A DNA stretch of 64,000 bases from Chitinibacter sp. GC72 (lineage in GTDB: Bacteria; Pseudomonadota; Gammaproteobacteria; Burkholderiales; Chitinibacteraceae). This document shows, one piece after another, positions 56,932-64,000 of the stretch; the stretch's first letter is position 1; every line of letters begins with the position of its first letter. Under the pieces are notes generated by a model. It was not told the origin of the DNA and made no database searches. It worked only from the letters and a program-made list of their open reading frames with translations. Location: NCBI RefSeq assembly GCF_009760905.1, contig NZ_VIRW01000008.1, positions 62,001 through 126,000 of the forward strand, read 5' to 3'. The position numbers and the translations under genes were made by a program.

Positions 56932-57624
56932 TCAGTATTGCGCCAGCAAGCGTGCCAGCTGCTCAGCTGGCGCCTGATTGCTTGCTGCAAAAACGCCAAA
57001 CAAATTGCTGGTTTGCGGGTGGTGGGGGATGAATGCTTCTTCAGGATAGTCGGCCAGAAAACGGCGAGAAATACTGGCCATGGTCTGGATCTGTAGTTGC
57101 TGCTGAGCCATCAGCGAGGCCAGCTGGGCAATCAGGTCGGCCTGTATGCGGGTGTGATCCAGCGCCTTGCTCTGCGTGTTTACGCCTGATTGCAGTGTCC
57201 AATCCAGAAATGGTGGCGTGCCTCGCGGGGTGAGCAGTGCATGCCAGAGCTGGTTGATGTATCCGCATGAACCCAGCGGGCCAATATGCAGCCAGCCATT
57301 GTGGATGGGCGCCAGATGGTCGATCAGGCTGCTCGCCCGGGCCAGCTGTGCATTGCTGCCGCTAGCCAGCGTGATAAAGCCGTGGCTCGGGGCAATCGGG
57401 GAAGGGACGAGCAACAAATCGAGCAGATCGGGGTAGCTGGCCTGCAGGCGATGCACATATTGCTCATCAGGTGCCTGCACTATTAAAACCTGCGCATCGC
57501 TGGCGATGCCTTGTAGCTGGCTACTGAGTGGGTGCAGGCTGTAGCTGTGCGCTGGCGGGTGAAAGGCAAGCCGCGCCGAGATCAGGGGTATAAGCTGAGA
57601 AGGGGCTACTAGATGAGTGTGCAT
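56932..57624 (-). CDS. Hypothetical protein with weak 6-phosphogluconate-dehydrogenase-like pattern
   Basis: 230 residues, no signal peptide. The order LIVQAPDEQYVHRLQ, then GFITLASGSNAQLARASSLI, then LHIGPLGSCGYINQLWHALL recalls the end of the NAD-binding domain and the start of the helical domain of 3-hydroxyisobutyrate dehydrogenase-like enzymes (where GPxGxGxxxKxxNN is usual), but the N-terminal dinucleotide fold is missing and the catalytic lysine is replaced. Function is unknown and catalysis unlikely. ATG at 57624 with GGGG 8 bases upstream, part of a GGGTAT element. It follows fnr by 21 bp. Confidence 0.7.
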   Translation of the reverse strand: MHTHLVAPSQLIPLISARLAFHPPAHSYSLHPLSSQLQGIASDAQVLIVQAPDEQYVHRLQASYPDLLDLLLVPSPIAPSHGFITLASGSNAQLARASSLIDHLAPIHNGWLHIGPLGSCGYINQLWHALLTPRGTPPFLDWTLQSGVNTQSKALDHTRIQADLIAQLASLMAQQQLQIQTMASISRRFLADYPEEAFIPHHPQTSNLFGVFAASNQAPAEQLARLLAQY

Positions 57625-57634
57625 CAATATACCC
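57586..57634 (-). repeat. GGGTAT/ATACCC dispersed element, copy 9
   Basis: 49 bp. Read on the minus strand it starts GGGTATATTGATGCAC, so it supplies the ribosome site, the start codon and the first 13 codons of the hypothetical gene. Confidence 0.6.
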
Positions 57635-57645
57635 CTTTGGGTAAA

Positions 57646-58392
57646 TTACTCGTCGTGGCAGGTATTGAGTAGTTTTTTCAGGCTATCAATGTTTTCCAGC
57701 TCGATCAGGCGGTTTTGCACCTTGATAAAGCCCTGGTCCTGGAATTTGGACAAGGTGCGGCTCACCGTTTCCAGCTTCAGGCCCAGATAGCTGCCGATTT
57801 CTTCGCGGGTCATGCGCAGATGGAAGCTGCTGGACGAATAGCCACGAATGGCAAAGCGCTGTGACAAATTCAACAAAAATGCCGCCAGACGCTCTTCGGC
57901 TTTCATATTGCCCAGCAAGAGCATCACGCCATGATCGCGAACGATTTCGCGGCTCATTACTTTATGGAAGTGACGTTGCAGCAGCGGGATTTCGCGTGAC
58001 AGTTCTTCAATATCGTTAAATGGCAGCTCGCATACTTCACTGTCTTCCAGCGCAATGGCGTCGCAAGTATGCACATCCGTGCTGATCGCATCCATGCCCA
58101 TCAGTTCGCCCGACATATGAAAGCCGGTGACTTGCTCGCGGCCATCTTCCGAAATCACGCTGGCTTTGAAAAACCCCAGACGGATGGCGTAGAGCGAGCG
58201 GAATGGCTCACCAGCGCGGTACAGCGCCTCGCCTCGTTTGATTGGTCGTGCCTGCGTGATAATGCCATCGAGCTCCTGCATTTCCTCCGGTGACAACCCC
58301 AAAGGCAGACAGAGTTCACGCAAGCTGCAGTTGGTGCATGAATTGCGCAGATGGCGTGGTGACATGTCGCGAACTTGGATCGGGGAAATCAT
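57646..58392 (-). CDS. fnr: FNR/ANR family oxygen-sensing transcriptional regulator
   Basis: 248 residues of the CRP/FNR superfamily. Four cluster cysteines: C19, C22, C28 in SCTNCSLRELC and C110 in VHTCDA, as in FNR proteins that hold an oxygen-labile 4Fe-4S cluster. Cyclic-nucleotide-like beta roll (residues 35-150), dimer helix, and helix-turn-helix with TREEIGSYLGLKLETVSRTL whose E..SR residues read TTGAT half sites. Upstream lies a perfect FNR box that could control both this gene and hemN. Probable activator of ccoNOQP. Confidence 0.95.
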   Translation of the reverse strand: MISPIQVRDMSPRHLRNSCTNCSLRELCLPLGLSPEEMQELDGIITQARPIKRGEALYRAGEPFRSLYAIRLGFFKASVISEDGREQVTGFHMSGELMGMDAISTDVHTCDAIALEDSEVCELPFNDIEELSREIPLLQRHFHKVMSREIVRDHGVMLLLGNMKAEERLAAFLLNLSQRFAIRGYSSSSFHLRMTREEIGSYLGLKLETVSRTLSKFQDQGFIKVQNRLIELENIDSLKKLLNTCHDE

Positions 58393-58481
58393 GGGACTCT
58401 CACAAGATGATAGTTAAAACAGGCAGGGTAAGTATTGTACCTCTCCGAAGAGGTAGATACCCCACTGTCAGTGCAAGGAAC

Positions 58482-58495
58482 TTGATATGGATCAA
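58482..58495. promoter_or_regulatory. Perfect FNR box between fnr and hemN
   Basis: TTGATATGGATCAA matches TTGAT-N4-ATCAA fully. On the minus strand a TATCTA -10 element (58459-58454) sets a start near 58447 and the box centre at -41.5 relative to fnr. On the plus strand no equally good -10 is seen, but hemN genes are usual FNR targets. Confidence 0.85.
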
Positions 58496-58694
58496 GCCCA
58501 ATCATTGTACTAGCTTTTAAGCTGCGCCAGCTAGCTTGGGTTTGCTCTTGCGTGCGCGTGATTTGGGTAAATAACATCACAGGCGCATTTTGCGCGACGA
58601 GTTCGCCTTGGCGGCTCAGTCATCGGTGTACGCTGTGCATTGCAAACCCAGGATGGCCAGATCAGACAGCGCAACAATCAAGGCGGAATACACA

Positions 58695-60101
58695 ATGGGC
58701 AAGGAATTAACACAGGGTCTCGGTGGGGTTGAATTCGATCGCGAGCTGATTGTTCGCTACGATGGCAAAGGCCCGCGTTATACCTCTTACCCCACGGCAG
58801 ACCGCTTTGCTGAAGTGGTTAGCCATGAGCAGTATGCACAGATTCTGCAGCAGCGTCTGCCTGGTGCTTTGCTGAGTCCACTGTCTCTTTATTTTCACAT
58901 CCCTTTCTGCAATACCGTATGTTACTACTGCGGCTGTAACAAGATCATTACAAAAGACACGAGCAAAGCCGATGTCTATATCGACTACCTCAGCCGCGAA
59001 ATCGAGATGAATGCAGCCCAGTTGCCGCAGCGCTCCAGGGTTAGCCAGCTGCATTTTGGCGGCGGTACGCCAACTTTTTTGTCCGAAGCGCAACTTGCCC
59101 GGCTGATCGGGGTGGTCAGAACGCATTTTGATTTGCTACCGGGCGGCGAGTATTCAATCGAAATCGACCCGCGTAAAGTGGGCGAATCAATGATCCGCAC
59201 GCTGGCAGGGCTGGGCTTTAACCGCATGAGCGTCGGTATTCAGGACTTTAACCCGGCGGTGCAAGAGGCCGTGAACCGGATCCAGAGCGAGGAAGAAACC
59301 CGCTCGGTCATCGAAGCCGCGCGCATGCACGGCTTTAAATCGGTTAGTGTCGATCTGATTTATGGCTTGCCCAAGCAAACCGCTGCCACCGTGGCCGAAA
59401 CAATTATCCGGGTGCTTAGCTTGCGTCCGGATCGCATCGCGCTCTACAACTATGCGCATCTGCCCGAGCGTTTTATGCCGCAACGCCGGATTAATGAGGC
59501 CGATTTACCCGCAGCAGAAGTCAAACTCGATATTCTGCAAAACTCGATCAGCCAGCTACTGGATGCTGGCTACGTGCTGATCGGCATGGATCATTTTGCA
59601 CTGCCTAATGATGATCTGGCCGTCGCGCAGCGCCGAGGACGGCTGCAGCGCAATTTTCAGGGCTATTCAACGCACGCCGACTGCGATTTGCTGGCCTTTG
59701 GCGTGTCGTCCATTGGCAAGGTCGGTGCCAATTACCATCAAAATGTCAAAACGCTGGATGAGTATTACGCCAAGCTCGATGCAGGCGAGTTTCCGGTGGT
59801 GCGCGGCTTGCAGATGAATCGAGATGATGTGATTCGCCGCGCCGTGATTCAGGCGCTGATGTGCCAGTTCGAGCTGTATTATCAGGCGATTGAAGTCAGC
59901 TATATGATCGATTTTTTTGATTATTTTGCCCAGGAGCTGGCGTTGCTGCAGCCGCTGGTGGCGGATGGTTTGCTGACCATCGAGGCCGACGGCCTGTTTG
60001 TCACCGCCAAGGGCCGGATGCTGATTCGTTCGATTGCGATGATTTTCGACCAGTATCTGCGGACAAAAACCACGCAGGCAAGGTATTCTCGGCTGATCTG
60101 A
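58695..60101 (+). CDS. hemN: Oxygen-independent coproporphyrinogen III oxidase
   Basis: Radical SAM enzyme converting coproporphyrinogen III to protoporphyrinogen IX without oxygen. 468 residues. Cluster motif HIPFCNTVCYYCGC (CxxxCxxC, about residues 70-80), preceded by RYTSYPTADRF typical of true HemN; GGGTPTFL and the C-terminal HemN domain follow. Start ATG at 58695 gives MGKELTQG; the frame is open further upstream. Divergent from fnr with a shared FNR box, and upstream of the TauE/SafE gene as in Pseudomonas. Confidence 0.95.
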   Translation: MGKELTQGLGGVEFDRELIVRYDGKGPRYTSYPTADRFAEVVSHEQYAQILQQRLPGALLSPLSLYFHIPFCNTVCYYCGCNKIITKDTSKADVYIDYLSREIEMNAAQLPQRSRVSQLHFGGGTPTFLSEAQLARLIGVVRTHFDLLPGGEYSIEIDPRKVGESMIRTLAGLGFNRMSVGIQDFNPAVQEAVNRIQSEEETRSVIEAARMHGFKSVSVDLIYGLPKQTAATVAETIIRVLSLRPDRIALYNYAHLPERFMPQRRINEADLPAAEVKLDILQNSISQLLDAGYVLIGMDHFALPNDDLAVAQRRGRLQRNFQGYSTHADCDLLAFGVSSIGKVGANYHQNVKTLDEYYAKLDAGEFPVVRGLQMNRDDVIRRAVIQALMCQFELYYQAIEVSYMIDFFDYFAQELALLQPLVADGLLTIEADGLFVTAKGRMLIRSIAMIFDQYLRTKTTQARYSRLI

Positions 60102-60141
60102 TTCTCCTCTGGCGCGTCGCTACGGCGGCGCGGATGTCTTC

Positions 60142-60816
60142 ATGCTTGAAATCAATTTGCTGGCGCTGTTTCTGGCTGGTTTGCTCGGTGGCGGCCATTG
60201 TGCTGGTATGTGCGGCGGCATTGTGACCGCATTCAGCCTGCAGCTGCCCGCTGGTGCGCGCTGGCCTTATCTGCTGGGTTTTAATCTGGGACGCCTGGCC
60301 GGATATGCGCTGATTGGTGCTTTATTGGGCGCTCTGGCCAGCTTTGCCACGCTGGCGGCCTTGCAAAGCGTTAAAGTCGGGCTGTTTTTTGCCGCCAATG
60401 TGCTGCTGTTTATCCTCGGTTTATATATTGCGGGCTGGAGCAGGGTGCTAACGCGGATTGAAGCGCTGGGCCAGCCGCTGTGGCGGCGGATTCAGCCGCT
60501 CTTGCGCAAGCTATTACCCATCAGGAGTATCTGGCAGACGCCATTGATTGGTCTGCTCTGGGGCTGGATACCCTGTGGTCTGGTCTATACCGCCAGCCTG
60601 TCGGCGCTGGCCAGCGCTCAGCCCTTGCACGGCGCGGGCGTGATGCTGGCCTTTGGTCTGGGTACTTTACCCAATCTCTTGCTGATGGGCTTGATGGCGC
60701 ACAAGCTGCAAACCTTGCTGAAAAAAATCTGGTTTCGTCGATCTTGCGGCCTGCTGGTGATGGCGCTGGCGGTGCATCAACTGGTGCTACTTATGGGGTA
60801 TATGTCGGTACATTAG
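60142..60816 (+). CDS. TauE/SafE-like membrane protein linked to cbb3 oxidase maturation
   Basis: 224 residues, about six helices. N-terminal GLLGGGHCAGMCGGIVTAF contains the His-Cys-x-x-x-Cys pattern of the COG2836 branch, and WGWIPCGLVYTASLSALA lies in the second half. Members of this branch occur next to ccoGHIS, hemN or anr in many proteobacteria and are thought to take part in metal handling for the oxidase; this role is inferred from context. It starts 40 bp after hemN, same operon. Its last codons lie in a GGGTAT element. Confidence 0.85.
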   Translation: MLEINLLALFLAGLLGGGHCAGMCGGIVTAFSLQLPAGARWPYLLGFNLGRLAGYALIGALLGALASFATLAALQSVKVGLFFAANVLLFILGLYIAGWSRVLTRIEALGQPLWRRIQPLLRKLLPIRSIWQTPLIGLLWGWIPCGLVYTASLSALASAQPLHGAGVMLAFGLGTLPNLLLMGLMAHKLQTLLKKIWFRRSCGLLVMALAVHQLVLLMGYMSVH

Positions 60817-60844
60817 ATTCGTGCTGCTTTACATGTGCATACCC
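60796..60844 (-). repeat. GGGTAT/ATACCC dispersed element, copy 10
   Basis: 49 bp from GGGTATATG to TGCATACCC; internal TGTAAAGCA at the conserved place on the minus strand. It includes the last six codons and the stop of the TauE/SafE gene. Confidence 0.65.
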
Positions 60845-60859
60845 GTGTTGGTATTGGGG

Positions 60860-61351
60860 CTAAAGCGTTTTCTGCATTAACACCGCATTGCCATATTGCG
60901 CCAGCCTAGCGTCCTGTGCCGCAGTAGCAGTAAAGCCCAGCTTGCGCCAGAATGTGTCGGCTTGATCCACGGCCACCAGCATTGCGAGCGGAAAACCTGC
61001 CGCTTTGGCCCAATCCAGCGCGTGCTGGGCGAGCGTAAGGCCTAGCTGCAGGCCGCGCCCAGCCGGATCAATCGCCAGGTCGTGCAAATAAAAACGATCC
61101 GCTTGCGCAGGCCAGGCTGCGTCACCGCGATTGAGCGCTGGCGGTGTATCGCCCGCCCACGGATGCGTGAACAGATAACCCAGCGGCTGCTCATGCAGTG
61201 CAATCAGCCAGTTGCAATGGGGGGCAAACTGCAATTTGGCGGCAAAGGTTGCGGCATCTTCTAGCAAGTTGGCAGGGTAGCAGGCCGACTGGATGCGCAG
61301 TATGTGCGGTAGATCGGTAGGGGTGATGTTGCGGATCAGCGGAGATGACAC
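60860..61351 (-). CDS. GNAT family N-acetyltransferase
   Basis: 163 residues of the GNAT fold: IRNITPTDLPHILRIQSACYP at the start (first part IRNITPTDLPHILRIQ), acetyl-CoA loop LAIDPAGRGLQLGLTLAQHAL with the R/GxxGxG-like pattern, and FWRKLGFTA near the end. The acceptor is unknown. The start is uncertain: GTG at 61351 gives the normal family N-terminus, while a GTG at 61411 would add 20 residues and abut the divergent YkgJ-type gene. Confidence 0.85.
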   Translation of the reverse strand: MSSPLIRNITPTDLPHILRIQSACYPANLLEDAATFAAKLQFAPHCNWLIALHEQPLGYLFTHPWAGDTPPALNRGDAAWPAQADRFYLHDLAIDPAGRGLQLGLTLAQHALDWAKAAGFPLAMLVAVDQADTFWRKLGFTATAAQDARLAQYGNAVLMQKTL

Positions 61352-61411
61352 TTGACCGGACTCTGTGTTTTGGATTGAATTCGCCCGATATTTTACTGCA
61401 AAGGTGAGCAC

Positions 61412-61756
61412 ATGAGCCTGGAAAACCCCTGTATGAGCTGTGGTGCGTGCTGCGCCGCGTTTCGTGTTTCCTTTGATCGCTCCGAATTATGCAGCGAGGG
61501 CGGGCTGGTGCCTGATGGTCTGGCCGATATGGAAACGGCCTACACCGCGCGCCTGCGCGGCACCGATTATGCCCAGCCGCGTTGTCTCGCGCTGGTGGGC
61601 ACCATTGGCCAGCAGGTTTCGTGTGGTATTTACCGCGAACGCCCGTCGCCATGTCGCGAATTTGGTGCGTTGGCTGAAATCGGCGTGTTCAGCGAGGCCT
61701 GTAATCGCGCCCGCGCGCGTCACGGTTTGCCGCCGTTGCAGATTGCGGGCGAGTAA
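61412..61756 (+). CDS. YkgJ family cysteine cluster protein
   Basis: 114 residues. The pattern NPCMSCGACCAAFRV near the start with RCLAL, SCGIYRERPSPCREF and EACNRAR later gives the eight or so conserved cysteines of the family, thought to bind zinc or an iron-sulfur cluster. No function has been established. ATG at 61412 with AAGG and GAG upstream. Divergent from the GNAT gene and convergent with recR. Confidence 0.9.
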   Translation: MSLENPCMSCGACCAAFRVSFDRSELCSEGGLVPDGLADMETAYTARLRGTDYAQPRCLALVGTIGQQVSCGIYRERPSPCREFGALAEIGVFSEACNRARARHGLPPLQIAGE

Positions 61757-61794
61757 TGGCAGAAGAATGCTGGTCGGAAGTTCGACCTAAGAAG

Positions 61795-62391
61795 TTAGAG
61801 GCCGCGCCGCTCGATCAGTGCTTGCGCCAGCGTGCCCGGGTCGACGTGTTCGAGCTCGCCGCCAACCGGCAGGCCACGGGCAATGCGGCTGACTTTCAAG
61901 CCGCGTGCGCGCAGCATTTCGGCCAGATAATGCGCCGTGGCTTCGCCCTCAGTCGTGAAATTGGTCGCCAGCACGACTTCTTCAACATTGCCATCGCTAG
62001 CACGTTGCAGCAGTTGATTGAGCGCGATGTCTTTGGGGCCAATGCCATCGAGTGGCGAGAGGCGGCCCATGAGCACAAAGTACAGCCCTTCAAAACTGCG
62101 CGTGTGTTCGATCGACATCAAGTCGGTGGGCATTTCGACGACGCACAGCAGGGCGTGATTGCGCTGCTCATCCGAGCAAATATCGCACACGTCGGCTTCG
62201 GTGAAGGTATTGCAATGGCGGCAATGCTTGAGTGTGCCTAGCGCCTCAACCAAGGATTGCGCCAAGCGGCCCGCGCCATCCTGATCGCGCTGCACCAAAT
62301 GAAACGCCATCCGCGTCGCTGATTTGGGGCCAACGCCGGGCAAAACGCGCAAGGCTTCGATCAGATTATTCAGCGAACGTGGCGTGCTCAT
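61795..62391 (-). CDS. recR: Recombination mediator protein RecR
   Basis: 198 residues; loads RecA at gaps together with RecO (and RecF). Helix-hairpin-helix [19 protein letters not shown] (about residues 15-33), zinc finger [16 protein letters not shown] (about residues 57-72), Toprim domain with CVVEMPTDL and [19 protein letters not shown], and the C-terminal Walker-B-like end. The ATG at 62391 is the family start; its AAGG ribosome site lies in the dispersed element just upstream. Third gene of dnaX-ybaB-recR. Confidence 0.97.
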   Translation of the reverse strand: MSTPRSLNNLIEALRVLPGVGPKSATRMAFHLVQRDQDGAGRLAQSLVEALGTLKHCRHCNTFTEADVCDICSDEQRNHALLCVVEMPTDLMSIEHTRSFEGLYFVLMGRLSPLDGIGPKDIALNQLLQRASDGNVEEVVLATNFTTEGEATAHYLAEMLRARGLKVSRIARGLPVGGELEHVDPGTLAQALIERRGL

Positions 62392-62392
62392 G

Positions 62393-62440
62393 GGGTATTG
62401 CCTTGGAGGGTGATTCGGAATTGATCTGCAGATTGATACC
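62393..62440 (-). repeat. GGGTAT/ATACC dispersed element, copy 11
   Basis: 48 bp directly before the recR start codon; on the minus strand GGTATC..., with TGCAGATCAAT at the conserved internal place and AAGGCAATACCC at the end. Confidence 0.65.
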
Positions 62441-62456
62441 ACATAGGGTATTGAGC

Positions 62457-62601
62457 AAATTTGAGTTTGGCGGATGAGCGAGCCAAAGCGGATTGTCGTC
62501 GCACGCAACGCAGCAACCGGAATGTACTCAAGTACATGAGGATTGCGAGTAGCGAACGGCGGCAATCCGAGCAGGCGCAGCCGCCAGCCAAGCTAAAATT
62601 T
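62457..62601. repeat. Long imperfect palindrome, type E
   Basis: About 145 bp between ybaB and recR. Nested arms: AAATTTGAGTTTGGCGG with its rough complement at the right end, and CGGATTGTCGTCGC with GGCGGCAATCCG; the centre is TGTACTCAAGTACA. Confidence 0.6.
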
Positions 62602-62930
62602 TAGAAGGGCAGCTTCATGCCAGGTGGCAACGGTAGACCCGCTGTCAGTGCCCCCATTTTCTCTTGGCTCGTGCTTTCCGCTTTGCGCAGCGCATCGTTA
62701 AATGCGGCTGCGATCAGATCTTCCAGCATGTCTTTGTCATCGCTCAGCAAGCTGTCGTCAATCGCCACGCGTTTCACCACATTGGCGCAGGTCATCGTGA
62801 TTTTCACCATGCCAGCACCCGATTGGCCTTCTACTTCTACATTGGCCAGCTCATCCTGGGCTTTTTTCATGTTTTCTTGCATTTGCTGAGCTTGCTTCAT
62901 CAAGCCGCCCAAACCGCCTTTATTGAACAT
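62601..62930 (-). CDS. ybaB: YbaB/EbfC family nucleoid-associated protein
   Basis: 109 residues, dimeric DNA-binding protein. Start [20 protein letters not shown], then [37 protein letters not shown] and the ending [12 protein letters not shown] are all typical of the family. Located between dnaX and recR, the conserved order. The ATG at 62930 is followed upstream by 33 bp to the dnaX stop. Confidence 0.97.
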   Translation of the reverse strand: MFNKGGLGGLMKQAQQMQENMKKAQDELANVEVEGQSGAGMVKITMTCANVVKRVAIDDSLLSDDKDMLEDLIAAAFNDALRKAESTSQEKMGALTAGLPLPPGMKLPF

Positions 62931-62963
62931 AGTGCTTCCTCTTTAAAGTAAATGAGTGGTCGC

Positions 62964-64000
62964 TTACAAGGGCTTGATCGACGCGGCGTCGATGGTGCCG
63001 CCCATATCGCATACCAAGGTTTGAATGAATGGATCATTTTGAATCGCCGCCACCGCGACTTCTTGTCGGGCGGCATTTTCGCGCACCAACATAATCGCAG
63101 GTGTTTCACCGGCAATCGCGCCAATATTGACGTTGACCGTGATGTCGCGGCCAAAATGCTCGGATAAGGCACTGCGCAATTTATCCTGATAATCGCGCGT
63201 AGCCACCGCACGATGCTCTTCGGCGACTTGCAAATCGAAATGTATATCGCTGTAGCCCAATAGTTCTGCATTCTGCGCCAGCATACCCGCTGCGCCGAGT
63301 TTGAGCTGAACCACAAGGCCACGCCAGTCGCCATTGAATGACTCGGCGGGCTTATTTTCACGGACTGGTGACGCGCTAGGCGTTGATTCAATCACTGATG
63401 CTGCAGGCTCTGCAACAGACTGAGGCGCAGGTTCACTCGCCTGATAAATTGCCTCCGCCGCCTCGCTGTGCCACGGTGGCGGCTCTAAATCATCGTAAGT
63501 CGGCGCTGATTCTGTTTTGGGCGTGGCAGCTTGAATCGGCTCGCGAGCTGGTATCGTCTGCGTAGCCTGTTCAGGCTTTCCCAGCGCCGTTGCTCCTGAT
63601 TGAACAGGGGCGCTTTGAGTTGAAGTGCTGACGTTGTTCGTTGGCGCAGCTGGGCTTGGTGCGGCGCTCGCAGTTGTCTGTGCTGGAGAGGCCTTTTCGC
63701 TTATTTGCGCTGGCTTGGCCGGCGAGACATTTCCACTTATTTGCTCCGGTTTCGCTGGCGCAAAGGCCAGCATCCGCAACAGGGTCATCGTAAAGCCAGC
63801 ATATTCATCGGGCGCAAGCGGTAAATCGCGGCGGCCGTGCAGCGCAATTTGGTAATACAGTTGCGTGTCTTCTGCGCTAAGCGCTTGCGCAGCAGCCAAG
63901 ATTTGTCCGCGCTGCGGCAAATCATCGGCCAAAGCATTCGGTACGGCTTGCGTGAGCGCGACTTGATGCAAAACATTCGCCAACTCGTGCAAAGCGGCCT
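62964..64000 (-). CDS. dnaX: DNA polymerase III subunit gamma/tau, C-terminal part (5' end outside window)
   Basis: Frame open from the right edge to a stop at 62964 (about 345 residues). It begins in the collar domain (ALHELANVLHQVALTQ, QLYYQIALHGRRDLPLAPDEYAGFTMTLLRMLAF), continues with an Ala/Pro/Ser/Thr-rich linker containing repeats of KPEQISGNVSPAKPAQIS type, and ends with the tau-specific C-terminal domain (WRGLVVQLKLGAAGMLAQNAELLG, DIHFDLQVAEEHRAVATRDYQD). The ATPase domain lies outside. Position before ybaB-recR confirms it. Whether a gamma form is made by frameshifting cannot be seen here. Confidence 0.95.
   Translation of the reverse strand, partial: AALHELANVLHQVALTQAVPNALADDLPQRGQILAAAQALSAEDTQLYYQIALHGRRDLPLAPDEYAGFTMTLLRMLAFAPAKPEQISGNVSPAKPAQISEKASPAQTTASAAPSPAAPTNNVSTSTQSAPVQSGATALGKPEQATQTIPAREPIQAATPKTESAPTYDDLEPPPWHSEAAEAIYQASEPAPQSVAEPAASVIESTPSASPVRENKPAESFNGDWRGLVVQLKLGAAGMLAQNAELLGYSDIHFDLQVAEEHRAVATRDYQDKLRSALSEHFGRDITVNVNIGAIAGETPAIMLVRENAARQEVAVAAIQNDPFIQTLVCDMGGTIDAASIKPL

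Overview
The window looks like a chromosomal segment of a betaproteobacterium of the order Neisseriales, most like the Chromobacteriaceae/Chitinibacteraceae group (Chitinibacter, Deefgea, Iodobacter). This rests on moderate GC content, a cbb3-type oxidase with an FNR-type regulator, class I PHA synthase, dapA-bamC, a GlcNAc-specific PTS and dnaX-ybaB-recR. The genus is an inference. Both edges cut a DNA polymerase III gene: dnaE on the left and dnaX on the right, both on the minus strand.

Layout. 1-11 kb: dnaE (partial), a small YjfB-like gene, then the minus-strand respiratory block ccoI-ccoS and ccoN-O-Q-P-G-H. The ccoN promoter has an FNR box centred exactly 41.5 bp before the inferred start. 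11-24 kb: HDOD protein, sufS-sufE, nudB, an endonuclease/exonuclease/phosphatase protein, clsB, fadH with a PsrA-like operator, rdgC and the ferric-iron transporter fbpABC. 24-25.2 kb: an inserted AT-rich cassette with a broken SMI1/KNR4 gene, flanked by a diverged direct duplication of the fbpC/sulP junction. 25-30 kb: a probable sulfide/persulfide set (SulP transporter, paired YeeE/YedE proteins, ArsR/BigR-like regulator, persulfide-dioxygenase-like hydrolase, thioredoxin 2, DUF2892 protein). 30-44 kb: pbpG, phaC-phaA, mscL, rlmM, an orphan histidine kinase, small enzymes and metG. 44-54 kb: a very large hybrid kinase, a TRIC-like channel, nudL, typA, bamC and dapA. 54-57 kb: a MITE-like palindrome followed by the GlcNAc PTS gene nagE. 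57-64 kb: fnr, hemN, a TauE/SafE protein that fits oxidase maturation, GNAT, YkgJ, recR, ybaB and dnaX.

How the parts fit. FNR (57.6 kb) probably activates the high-affinity oxidase operon (8 kb). It also shares a perfect site with the oxygen-independent haem gene hemN, so oxygen sensing, haem supply and oxidase assembly are linked across the window. phaC/phaA and fadH handle acyl-CoA and storage polymer metabolism.

Most unusual signals: (1) nagE EIICB ends in a dnaX-type slippery heptamer plus a GC-rich stem-loop, and a -1 shift would fuse it through an intact Ala/Pro linker to EIIA; (2) a dispersed repeat of fixed 48-49 bp length, GGGTAT-N37-ATACCC, with at least ten copies, several reaching into gene starts or stops; (3) the duplication-flanked SMI1 cassette; (4) three further families of stem-loop or palindromic intergenic repeats. 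No tRNA, rRNA, CRISPR array or prophage was seen.
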